A stretch of DNA of 64,000 nucleotides. It comes from Candidatus Poribacteria bacterium (GTDB lineage Bacteria > Poribacteria > WGA-4E > WGA-3G). This document shows positions 43,206 through 51,046 of this stretch, in pieces. Below the pieces are notes generated by a model. The model was not told the DNA's origin. It was given only the letters and a program-made list of their open reading frames with translations, and did not search any database. The stretch covers positions 1 through 64,000 of the forward strand of contig PYJA01000113.1 of the NCBI GenBank assembly GCA_003635185.1, written 5' to 3'. Each line of letters opens with the position of its first letter. Position 1 is the first letter of the stretch. The position numbers and the translations under genes were made by a program.

Positions 43206-44240
43206 ATGCCAATTATAAAGGTTGCTGGTGAAAAGTTTAAGTTGGCCTCCAGATTCAAAAGATTGTGTGCTTTTTTGCTTGACATAGGTCTCTTAGGCTT
43301 TTGTCATCTTGTTCTGTTTCTTATGGGTTTTTTCGAAGGTTTAGTCTTTTCTGAAATCGCTCCTTTTTCGATTCTTGGTCTACTTTTCATGGACGGTATC
43401 AGAGGTGGATTCGGAAAAAGTCTCTTATCTCTTAGAGTTATTCGTCTGAAAGATGGAAAACCTGCGACCTTTAAAGATAGGTTCATCCGGCGTTTTTTAG
43501 GTATATTTCAACCTATTGACGGGTTATTCGCGTTTGGGGAAGAAAGACAGCGGATGGCTGATAAGTTTGCTAAAACGGTTGTAGTCCAATTAGACTCGCC
43601 ACTTGTTGAATTTGTATCTGAAACAGGAAATCAAGAAAAGGATATTGAAAAAGTTTTAGAAGACGTAATCCTGGAAATCACAAATCGGTTTTCAGAAGCA
43701 AAGCAGAAGGTTGATGCCTCTATCGGAATAGAAAAACAGTTTCAAAATGCTCATGACGGTGCTGTTGTCCAAGCCGAACGGTGTGAGGAACGTGCAATGA
43801 TCTCACTAAAAGCAGGACGCGAAGACTTGGCACGGGAAGACCTTGCACAACGAAATGAATATCGCCAACTTGCAAGCCAATACAAAGCGCAGTGGGAGGA
43901 ACAGAAACAGGCAGTTACACACCTCACCACACTTCTTGAAACACTGCAGCAGAAAACTCAAGAAACACAGAGAGAAAGGGATGTTGTTATTGCACAGCAT
44001 AGAAATGTTGACGCACAAGAACATTTACAACAAACATTGTCTGAACTGCAAGACAATAAGGCTTTTGAGATGCTTAAGAAGATGGGACAAAACGTTACTG
44101 AAGCTGCATCCCTTGCAAAAGCAGCGTCAGAAGTAGATATTGAATTCAAGAATGTAGAACTTAATCGAGAATTTGCAAATTACGCAGAGGACGAAGCAAT
44201 TGACAAAGAACTTGCAGAATTAAAGGAGAAATTGCAATAG
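43206..44240 (+). CDS. RDD membrane domain-PspA coiled-coil fusion, copy 2
   Basis: A 344-residue paralogue of the preceding gene with the same order: RDD domain (GFGKSLLSLRVIRLKDGKPATF), then PspA-like coiled coil (KQFQNAHDGAVVQAERCEERA, AGREDLAREDLAQRNEY). AGGAAGGGAG precedes the ATG. The C-terminal half is more conserved between the pair than the membrane part, suggesting that assembly through the coiled coil is the constrained function. A tandem duplicate likely forms mixed complexes. Confidence 0.87.
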   Translation: MPIIKVAGEKFKLASRFKRLCAFLLDIGLLGFCHLVLFLMGFFEGLVFSEIAPFSILGLLFMDGIRGGFGKSLLSLRVIRLKDGKPATFKDRFIRRFLGIFQPIDGLFAFGEERQRMADKFAKTVVVQLDSPLVEFVSETGNQEKDIEKVLEDVILEITNRFSEAKQKVDASIGIEKQFQNAHDGAVVQAERCEERAMISLKAGREDLAREDLAQRNEYRQLASQYKAQWEEQKQAVTHLTTLLETLQQKTQETQRERDVVIAQHRNVDAQEHLQQTLSELQDNKAFEMLKKMGQNVTEAASLAKAASEVDIEFKNVELNREFANYAEDEAIDKELAELKEKLQ

Positions 44241-44276
44241 GAGGATTTTCTAACTACTATTCTCTATTGGTGTAAT

Positions 44277-45749
44277 ATGGACAATCAAAAATTACCGAAC
44301 ATTGTTTTTATTATGGCAGACGATATGGGCTACGGCGATGTCGGCTGCTATAACCCTGATTCAAAAATTCCTACCCCAAATATGGATCAACTTTCGCAAG
44401 AAGGAATCCGTTTCACCGATGCACACTCCCCATCGGCAGTTTGTACACCGACACGATATGGCGTTTTAACAGGTAGATATTGCTGGCGGAGCCGTTTAAA
44501 ACGGGGTGTGCTTTACGGCTACGAACCCGCTTTAATTGAACCCGAACGTATGACAGTCGCAAGTTTGCTGAAAGATGCTGGTTACAACACAGCATGTGTC
44601 GGTAAGTGGCACTTAGGGATCGGTTTTTCGACGAAACCGGGATACGATTACGATTTTGATGCGCCGCTACCGTGGGGGAATGCCAAACGTGAGTTAGAAG
44701 AACATATTGATTTTCACGCGCCGTTGACAGGCGGTCCGAATGATATTGGCTTCGATTATTTTTATGGGACCGCAGGTTGTCCAACATGTCAACCGCCTTA
44801 CGGCTTTATTGAAAATGACGCTTTTGTTGAAATTCCAAGTGAGTACCGAGGGGTACCAGATTTTACAGGCCGACCGGGTATGACTGCCCCGAGTTGGCAA
44901 CATAAAGATGCCGACCCGATGATTGCACAAAAGGCAGTTGAATATATTGATGGACAAGCCGATTCGGATGCGCCTTTCTTCCTTTATTTGACACCCTCGG
45001 CACCGCATGAACCGTGTGTTGAGGAGGTTGTACCAGAATTCGCTCGCGGACAGAGTGACGCAGGTCCCCGCGGTGATCTGGTGTGGTTAGTAGATTGGAT
45101 GGTGGGTGAGGTAATGGATGCTTTAAAGCGTACCGGAAAAACTGATGATACGCTAATCTTTGTTACAAGCGATAACGGCGCGTTGCCTGGTGACCGAATT
45201 CGCGGTGATAATAGCCCGATGCCATATAACCTTTACGATCATAAATCTTGCGGAAATTGGCGCGGTTATAAGGCACATATCTGGGAAGGCGGGCATCGTG
45301 AGCCGTTGATCGCGAGGTGGCCCGGTGTCATAGAACCGAACACTGAAACCGATGCATTGGCGTGCCTGACTGATTTAATGGCGACGTGTGCGGCGATTGT
45401 TGGAACGGATGTTCCCAACGATGCGGGGCAGGATAGCTGTAATATCTTACCTGCCCTGTTAGGTGAAGAGACAGAACACGCGCTACGCGAGGCAATCGTG
45501 CATCATTCCAGCAATGGTGTCTTTTCTATACGGCACAACGAGTGGAAATTGATTATAGGCACACAAGGTTCAGGCGGATGGCCCCCGCCGAGCGATGGCG
45601 GGCCCAAGCCAGACACACCTGGGCAGCTATACCATATTTACGACGACCCTTATGAAACAGATAACCTATGGTCAAGTCGACCAAAAATTGTGCAACGGTT
45701 AACTGCGTTGTTGGAAAGGTTTAAACAAGAAGGACACAATAGAATATAA
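44277..45749 (+). CDS. arylsulfatase (Cys-type)
   Basis: A 490-residue sulfatase. The active-site motif is CTPTR (Cys56) in SPSAVCTPTRYGVLTGRY, with the metal-binding DDMGYGDVG near the N-terminus, VGKWHLG and a TSDNGALPGD segment. No signal peptide is visible. The last 22 codons are duplicated about 770 bases downstream, after the next gene. No clear ribosome site precedes the ATG, so the exact start is uncertain. Confidence 0.94.
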   Translation: MDNQKLPNIVFIMADDMGYGDVGCYNPDSKIPTPNMDQLSQEGIRFTDAHSPSAVCTPTRYGVLTGRYCWRSRLKRGVLYGYEPALIEPERMTVASLLKDAGYNTACVGKWHLGIGFSTKPGYDYDFDAPLPWGNAKRELEEHIDFHAPLTGGPNDIGFDYFYGTAGCPTCQPPYGFIENDAFVEIPSEYRGVPDFTGRPGMTAPSWQHKDADPMIAQKAVEYIDGQADSDAPFFLYLTPSAPHEPCVEEVVPEFARGQSDAGPRGDLVWLVDWMVGEVMDALKRTGKTDDTLIFVTSDNGALPGDRIRGDNSPMPYNLYDHKSCGNWRGYKAHIWEGGHREPLIARWPGVIEPNTETDALACLTDLMATCAAIVGTDVPNDAGQDSCNILPALLGEETEHALREAIVHHSSNGVFSIRHNEWKLIIGTQGSGGWPPPSDGGPKPDTPGQLYHIYDDPYETDNLWSSRPKIVQRLTALLERFKQEGHNRI

Positions 45750-45765
45750 GATGGAGGGATAACGT

Positions 45766-46497
45766 ATGGAAACCTATAGTTTATCACAACTGTCTGAGGA
45801 AACACTCAAGGCACTTGTAACACTCCGCGTCCAAGTAGGTGTGTCTGACGAATGGGAGAACATGCAGAAGAAGGAATTAACACCTGCAGAAAGCACCCAA
45901 ATTGACTATCTTAAATCAATTTTGCGCGAGCGTGACTTAGTGGTGATGAACGAAGCCACACTCTGGGCGCGTGCTATCTATCCAATTTTGGTGTTGGCAG
46001 AGCAGACTTACGTTCAGGCCTGGGCAGGCATTCCTCTAAAAGCTACCTATCCTGTCTTTCAATTGGAAGGTGAAGCGGACGGCGCTCTTGCACCCGCTGC
46101 AGCAGGGAAGCCACAACAACCCTATTTAATTGTGCATGAAGCGAAGCGCGGCGTTCATGCTTCCGATCCGCAAATTCAACTCTACGGGGAAATGCTCGCT
46201 GCCGCATGGCTCAATTGGAAAGGTGAGGCAAATTTACAACCAGCCAACACAGCCTCTGTAGACAGTCAAGAGATTTTTGGGTGTTACACTGTTTCTGAAA
46301 GTTGGACTTTCGTTCACGGCACCGTTGATGGCATTGAAACAGAAAAACCTACATTCACCGTTGAATTCTCGCGAGTCTACAATGGATTGTTTGAGGTCGA
46401 ATGCATCGTACAGATTTTGAAAGCCATTGTCGCCAAGCAATTGGAATACCATTCCGGAAATTGTGAAACGATTAACGACACTGTTGGAAAGGTTTAA
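45766..46497 (+). CDS. PD-(D/E)XK-like unknown protein inserted beside a sulfatase gene
   Basis: A 243-residue protein without a clear family. The segment GEADGAL (D105) followed 20 residues later by VHEAKRG (E125, K127) fits the D-(E)xK core of PD-(D/E)XK nucleases. The last dozen codons lie in a duplicated sulfatase tail read in another frame, so the original C-terminus was probably lost. GGAGG precedes the ATG, 16 bases after the sulfatase stop. Confidence 0.7.
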   Translation: METYSLSQLSEETLKALVTLRVQVGVSDEWENMQKKELTPAESTQIDYLKSILRERDLVVMNEATLWARAIYPILVLAEQTYVQAWAGIPLKATYPVFQLEGEADGALAPAAAGKPQQPYLIVHEAKRGVHASDPQIQLYGEMLAAAWLNWKGEANLQPANTASVDSQEIFGCYTVSESWTFVHGTVDGIETEKPTFTVEFSRVYNGLFEVECIVQILKAIVAKQLEYHSGNCETINDTVGKV

Positions 46498-46523
46498 ACA
46501 GGAAGGGCACAGTAGAATGTGAG
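46458..46523 (+). pseudogene. duplicated 3' end of arylsulfatase
   Basis: In another frame this 66-bp stretch reads IVKRLTTLLERFKQEGHSRM and a stop, against IVQRLTALLERFKQEGHNRI at the real sulfatase end (45685-45750); the DNA differs at about 11 positions. The two copies flank the 243-residue gene as direct repeats. Confidence 0.9.
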
Positions 46524-46527
46524 AAAA

Positions 46528-46716
46528 CTATAAACTCTCCGATTGAAAAGGGAGAACACGTATCCGAGTTCGATTTTCGTCCACGGTAAGCAGAGCACCA
46601 TTTTCTAAAGTTTCTTCGTGCTGTTGGAGAATTTTTACTAACCAGGATCCCAACTTATACTGTTCAAAAACAGAAACCCATTTCATAGAAAGGTTCATAT
46701 CAATTAGCACTTTCAT
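46528..46716 (-). pseudogene. DUF5615 PIN-like toxin with internal deletion
   Basis: The 62 residues start as a DUF5615 PIN-like protein (MKVLIDMNLSMKWVSVFEQ) and end as one (LVKILQQHEETLENGALLTVDENRTRIRVLP), but the middle, about 55 residues containing the second acidic segment (usually TxDxDFG), is missing without a frame break. The active site is therefore incomplete. It overlaps the DUF433 gene (TAATG). Confidence 0.8.
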
Positions 46717-46943
46717 TATGGGCCCACTGGCACTTCAATTTCTTGAACTCGCCATGCAGCATAAGAAAGAGATTGACGAATATCTTCCTCTTCTAAATAA
46801 GGGTAAGCATCCAAAATCTCGGCATTGGAACAACCAGAGGCAACCAAATCAACGATCATTCCAACAGTGACCCGCATGCCCCGGATACAAGGTTTGCCAC
46901 CCATAACTTGTGGATCGAATGTTATACGGTCGAGTTTTTGCAA
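46716..46943 (-). CDS. DUF433 antitoxin
   Basis: The 75 residues begin MQKLDRITFDPQVMGGKPCIRGMRVTVGMIVDLVASG, then ILDAYPYLEEEDIRQSLSYAAWR, the full DUF433 fold, known as the antitoxin partner of DUF5615 toxins. The start is a TTG, with GGAGAG five bases upstream. The partner toxin is damaged, so this antitoxin may be an orphan or a decoy against related toxins. Confidence 0.87.
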   Translation of the reverse strand: MQKLDRITFDPQVMGGKPCIRGMRVTVGMIVDLVASGCSNAEILDAYPYLEEEDIRQSLSYAAWRVQEIEVPVGP

Positions 46944-47097
46944 TGTTTCTCTCCTATTATTAGATTTAGTGTGTTTGCATAAAAATTATTATTGTGTACA
47001 TCATGAAAGAATAATAGAATTGTACTCTTAAAGAAATTATAAGTCAAACAAAATCAACAAGCGTAACAGTGCTTATAATGATGATAGGAGTAGGACT

Positions 47098-47931
47098 ATG
47101 GAAATAACCAAACTTGATTCACTTTTTCGCTTATCAGGTCCCTCACAGGAGGACATTGATTCATTTCATAACGATGGATATATCGCTTATCCAGATGTTT
47201 TCACTGATGATGGAAGAGAAGGCTTAATTGAGGAGATAACCCAGCATTTTGAACCTACGCGTCAGTACATTGAGACGTTGAATAACGGTGAAAAACCGGA
47301 ACGTGCCTATTTTATTCGCCCCTGGAACGATCGCGGTGAATACAGTGATCGCCTTATTGACGATCCTTTTATTACGGCACTGATACGTGCAACCATCGGT
47401 GACGCGTACCACTTCTGCCATTCTGCACTCAATATCGCCCCCCGTGGGATCGGGGCAATTCCATTCCATCAGGATCACCACCACTGGAAGCATGAGAACC
47501 CGATCAATCTTGCGGAGCGCGATAACTACTACATCCAGATTTTGTACTATCCGAACGGTTTCACGCGTGATGATCGGAACCTCAAAGTAATACCGGGCAG
47601 TCACAAGGTTGCACCGACGCAAGAGGCAACACCAGAACGTATGCTCGCAGGTGAGTTTGACGCAGAAGCTGGACGCAAACTGGAAGAGAAACGGCTTGAA
47701 TTGCCCCCGGGCAGTATGGTTTATATTGACGCTCGTATCTTCCACGGCGTAGAAGCAAAACCTGTGGATTCCCCGCAGCTTTATCGTATCTTCGCTATAG
47801 ATATTTTTAAAGAGGCGGGACCGCCGCACCGTTACACCCAAGAAATTCCCCCGGATTGGATGGAGCAAGCGACACCGTTCCGTCAGAAATTATTTGATCG
47901 TGAAGCATATACAGAAGGGTGTTGGAGCTAA
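47098..47931 (+). CDS. phytanoyl-CoA dioxygenase (PhyH) family oxygenase
   Basis: A 277-residue non-haem Fe(II)/2-oxoglutarate oxygenase. The HxD pair (H124, D126 in IPFHQDHHHW) and a downstream His in FHGVEAKP form the iron triad; RIFAIDIF carries the expected Arg for 2-oxoglutarate. GGAGTAGG precedes the ATG. Families of this kind hydroxylate many small molecules, so the substrate is open. It is only distantly similar to the two PhyH paralogues at 55.6-57.3 kb. Confidence 0.92.
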   Translation: MEITKLDSLFRLSGPSQEDIDSFHNDGYIAYPDVFTDDGREGLIEEITQHFEPTRQYIETLNNGEKPERAYFIRPWNDRGEYSDRLIDDPFITALIRATIGDAYHFCHSALNIAPRGIGAIPFHQDHHHWKHENPINLAERDNYYIQILYYPNGFTRDDRNLKVIPGSHKVAPTQEATPERMLAGEFDAEAGRKLEEKRLELPPGSMVYIDARIFHGVEAKPVDSPQLYRIFAIDIFKEAGPPHRYTQEIPPDWMEQATPFRQKLFDREAYTEGCWS

Positions 47932-48001
47932 AACTTTGTTTCACGAGGCACCCGTACTCTACTATCTGACACGATTTTCCGTGATGGTTCTGACAATCCT
48001 A

Positions 48002-48030
48002 TTGACTTTAACCACTGTTTAGGGTACAAT
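48002..48030 (+). promoter_or_regulatory. promoter of the third sulfatase gene
   Basis: TTGACT (48002-48007) and TACAAT (48025-48030), spacing 17, 25 bases before the ATG. Confidence 0.6.
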
Positions 48031-48054
48031 CTTTGTCAAAAACAGGGGGGCAGA

Positions 48055-49659
48055 ATGAACAGAACAGACCGTCCGAATATCCTCTGGATATCTTTAGAGG
48101 ATACAACACCACGTTTCGGTTGCTATGGCGACCCAATCGCCCGCACGCCAAATATCGATCGCCTTGCAGCAGGTGGATGTCGGTTTCCAAACGCTTTTTC
48201 AACCGCAGGTGTCTGTGCGCCGAGTCGTTCCGCTATTATCACGGGTATGTATCAAACCTCTATCGGAACACATCACATGCGGACAGGACATACAAACCGC
48301 AATACACCGGACATGCCAACGCCGTATTCAGCTGTTCCACCACCTTATGTCAAAACATTTACGGAATATCTAAGGGCTGCAGGGTACTACTGCACTAACA
48401 ATAGCAAGACCGATTATCAGTTTACACCACCTATCACAGCTTGGGATGATAATAGCAACCAAGGACACTGGCGAAATCGCGAGGCAGGACAACCCTTCTT
48501 TTCTGTCTTTAATCCTACTGTTACACACGAAAGTGGTATGTGGGAACGAGACAATAGACCGTTGACAACTAATCCAGATGATGTAAAATTACCTCCGTAT
48601 TTACCCGATACACCGAAAGCAAGACAGGCATTGGCTCGCCAGTACGATAACCTTGCTACTGCCGATGCACGTGTAGGTGAGTTGTTAGATCAGTTGGAAG
48701 AAGATGGACTTGCCGAAAATACCATTGTCTTTCTTTGGAGCGACCACGGTGAAGGGCTTCCCCGCGGTAAACGCTGGCCCTATGATGCTGGCATACGCAT
48801 TCCTCTGATTGTAAGGTGGCATAAAGTCATTGACCCTGACAGCACATCTGATCAAATGGTAAGTTTAGTTGATCTTGGTCCTACTGTGCTTTCGTTATGT
48901 GGGGTGCAAGCACCGCAGCATCTACAAGGGCAACCTTTTCTCGGTCCGCAAACAGTTGAGCGTGACTATATCTTTGCGACACGCGACCGGTACGATGAAT
49001 CCTATGATATGATACGTGCTGTGCGTAATAAAAAGTATAAATACATCCGAAATTATTACCCTGAAAAACCTTACCTCCTCTGGATTCCTTACCGAAACCG
49101 ACACCCTGTGATGCAGGAAATGTGGCGACTTTATGCTGAAGGTAAGTTAGAGGGAGACCAATTGGTCATGTTTCAATCACCACGTCCAACAGAAGAGCTC
49201 TACGATGTTGAAAATGACAAGTATGAACTCAACAACTTGGCGGAAGACGCAGCACATATAAATGTGCTTGAACGGATGCGAGGTGTCTTGGCACAATGGC
49301 AATCAGAATTCGGGGATATGGGGGATATATCTGAAGAGCAGATGGTCGCAAGGTGGTATCCTGATGGCACACAACCGCAAACGGCATCGCCAATTTTTAT
49401 TCCGATCAACGCGTCTAACACCGGAAGGGAACCTGCTCATGAAAATGGAGAATGGGAAGCACCCCTGCTTTTGCAACTCCACTGTTCTACACAAGGTGCA
49501 TCAATTGCTTATACAACAGAACAAGGTGAAGATGTCCGATGGCAGTTGTACACCGAACCGTTGCGTCTACCGAAAGGTGAAACGGTTGTGAGAGCGAAAG
49601 CAATTCGTACCGGTTATAAAGAAAGCGATGAGAAATCCTTAAACGTTACAGTTACATAA
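48055..49659 (+). CDS. Cys-type sulfatase with C-terminal beta-sandwich domain
   Basis: A 534-residue sulfatase. The active-site motif is CAPSR (Cys54), the exact consensus; FLWSDHGEGLPRGKRWPYD is the conserved C-terminal half of the catalytic domain. After residue about 455 an extra domain of about 75 residues (LLLQLHCSTQGASIAYTTEQGEDVRWQLY, then TVVRAKAIRTGYKESDEKSLNVTV) resembles the chitobiase C-terminal/Fn3-like fold used for carbohydrate contact. No signal peptide is seen. AGGGGGGC precedes the ATG. Confidence 0.95.
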   Translation: MNRTDRPNILWISLEDTTPRFGCYGDPIARTPNIDRLAAGGCRFPNAFSTAGVCAPSRSAIITGMYQTSIGTHHMRTGHTNRNTPDMPTPYSAVPPPYVKTFTEYLRAAGYYCTNNSKTDYQFTPPITAWDDNSNQGHWRNREAGQPFFSVFNPTVTHESGMWERDNRPLTTNPDDVKLPPYLPDTPKARQALARQYDNLATADARVGELLDQLEEDGLAENTIVFLWSDHGEGLPRGKRWPYDAGIRIPLIVRWHKVIDPDSTSDQMVSLVDLGPTVLSLCGVQAPQHLQGQPFLGPQTVERDYIFATRDRYDESYDMIRAVRNKKYKYIRNYYPEKPYLLWIPYRNRHPVMQEMWRLYAEGKLEGDQLVMFQSPRPTEELYDVENDKYELNNLAEDAAHINVLERMRGVLAQWQSEFGDMGDISEEQMVARWYPDGTQPQTASPIFIPINASNTGREPAHENGEWEAPLLLQLHCSTQGASIAYTTEQGEDVRWQLYTEPLRLPKGETVVRAKAIRTGYKESDEKSLNVTVT

Positions 49660-49708
49660 ATAGAATTATAGTGAATCTCAATACATATAAAATACATTGT
49701 TGACACGC

Positions 49709-49818
49709 TGAAGAGAAAAAAATAAATTGGGTAATTTGGCAAGGTTAGGAAACCTTGCCAGCAGAGGTGTACACCTGCATTGAATAGAAAATTACCGAAT
49801 TAAAAACTTAATCTTCAT
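49709..49818. repeat. MITE-like element, family A copy 2
   Basis: Ends CTGAAGAG and CTTCAT; the arms again contain AATTGGGTAATT/AATTACCGAATT and the central AAGGTTAGGAAACCTT palindrome. Slightly shorter and more diverged than copy 1. Confidence 0.7.
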
Positions 49819-49883
49819 ATAAGTGTGGTCAGCGAATTTCAAGAACTACTTTTTAGTGCTATCCTATAAGGAGAATATAACCA

Positions 49884-50981
49884 ATGGCTCAAGAGAAAAA
49901 TCAAGATTATTATGTTTATGTTGGCACCTATACACACGGAGATAGCGAAGGCATTTACGTCTATCGTTTAGATGGTGAAACAGGTGCGTTAGAATATTCC
50001 AGCAAAATAACAGGCGTAGAAAATCCTTCGTTTTTGGATATTCATCCAAGTGGTCGTTATCTTTTTTCAGTAAATGAGATAGGCGAATTTGAAGGGAAAG
50101 CAAGCGGCGCAGTCACAGCATTTTACATCCATGGGAGTACGGGAGAGATTAGTTTCCTTAACCAACGTGCTACTGGCGGCGGTGCCCCTTGCCATGTAAG
50201 TATAGATGCTACGGGCAAATATCTCCTTGTAGCAAATTACGGTGGTGGAAGTGTCGCTGCATTGCCAATAGGAAAAGACGGGAGGCTTGGGGAAGCATCC
50301 GATTTTGTGCAACATCAAGGATCAAGTGTCAATCCAGGTCGTCAATCAGAACCGCATGCACATGCTATTATGATTGACGGCGGCAACCGTTTTGCTTTTG
50401 CGCCTGATCTTGGACTTGATAAAATCCTTATTTACCAACTGGATTTGGAAGAAGGAAAACTTGTCCCTAACGCTCAACCGTGGGCAAAGGTACATCCGGG
50501 AGCAGGTCCACGCCACCTCGATTTTCATCCAAACGGCAAATATGCATACTTGATTAACGAATTAAATTCTACTTTCACAGCTTTTCGTTATGATGCAAAC
50601 GCAGGCACACTCACTGAAATCCAAACAATTTCGACGTTACCCGATGATTTTGATGGTACTAGTCACTGTGCTGATGTACACGTCCATCCTTCAGGCAAAT
50701 TTCTTTACGGATCAAATCGTGGGCATGATAGTATCGTTATCTGTGGGATTGATGAAGACACTGGCATGCTGAATTATGTTGGCTGCGAATCGACGCAAGG
50801 GCAAACGCCTCGCAACTTTGGTTTGAATCCTGCGGGTACTTTCCTTTTAGCTGCTAATCAGCAGACAAATAACATTGTTACATTCGCAGTTGATCCTGAT
50901 ACCGGTGAATTGACTGAGACAGGTAACATTGCGGAAGTGCCGAATCCTGTCTGCTTAAAAATGCTTGCATGTAGTGCATAA
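49884..50981 (+). CDS. lactonase, 7-bladed beta-propeller (6-phosphogluconolactonase-like)
   Basis: A 365-residue beta-propeller of the YbhE/lactonase family, which hydrolyses sugar lactones such as 6-phosphogluconolactone. YVGTYTHGDSEGIYVY at the start, CHVSIDATGKYLLVANYGGGSV, EPHAHAIMID and GPRHLDFHPNGKYAYLINE are all diagnostic; conserved His and Arg residues sit in the last two. AAGGAG precedes the ATG. Cytoplasmic. Follows a family A repeat and ends in a good terminator, so it is monocistronic. Confidence 0.93.
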   Translation: MAQEKNQDYYVYVGTYTHGDSEGIYVYRLDGETGALEYSSKITGVENPSFLDIHPSGRYLFSVNEIGEFEGKASGAVTAFYIHGSTGEISFLNQRATGGGAPCHVSIDATGKYLLVANYGGGSVAALPIGKDGRLGEASDFVQHQGSSVNPGRQSEPHAHAIMIDGGNRFAFAPDLGLDKILIYQLDLEEGKLVPNAQPWAKVHPGAGPRHLDFHPNGKYAYLINELNSTFTAFRYDANAGTLTEIQTISTLPDDFDGTSHCADVHVHPSGKFLYGSNRGHDSIVICGIDEDTGMLNYVGCESTQGQTPRNFGLNPAGTFLLAANQQTNNIVTFAVDPDTGELTETGNIAEVPNPVCLKMLACSA

Positions 50982-50982
50982 C

Positions 50983-51021
50983 AAAAAATCGGGCGGATAT
51001 GAATATATTCGTCCGATTTTT
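50983..51021 (+). terminator. Rho-independent terminator of the lactonase gene
   Basis: AAAAAATCGG pairs with CCGATTTTT across a GCGGA/TC-containing loop, ending in a T-run. Confidence 0.85.
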
Positions 51022-51046
51022 CCGTAGGACAGATTAAGGAGTAACG

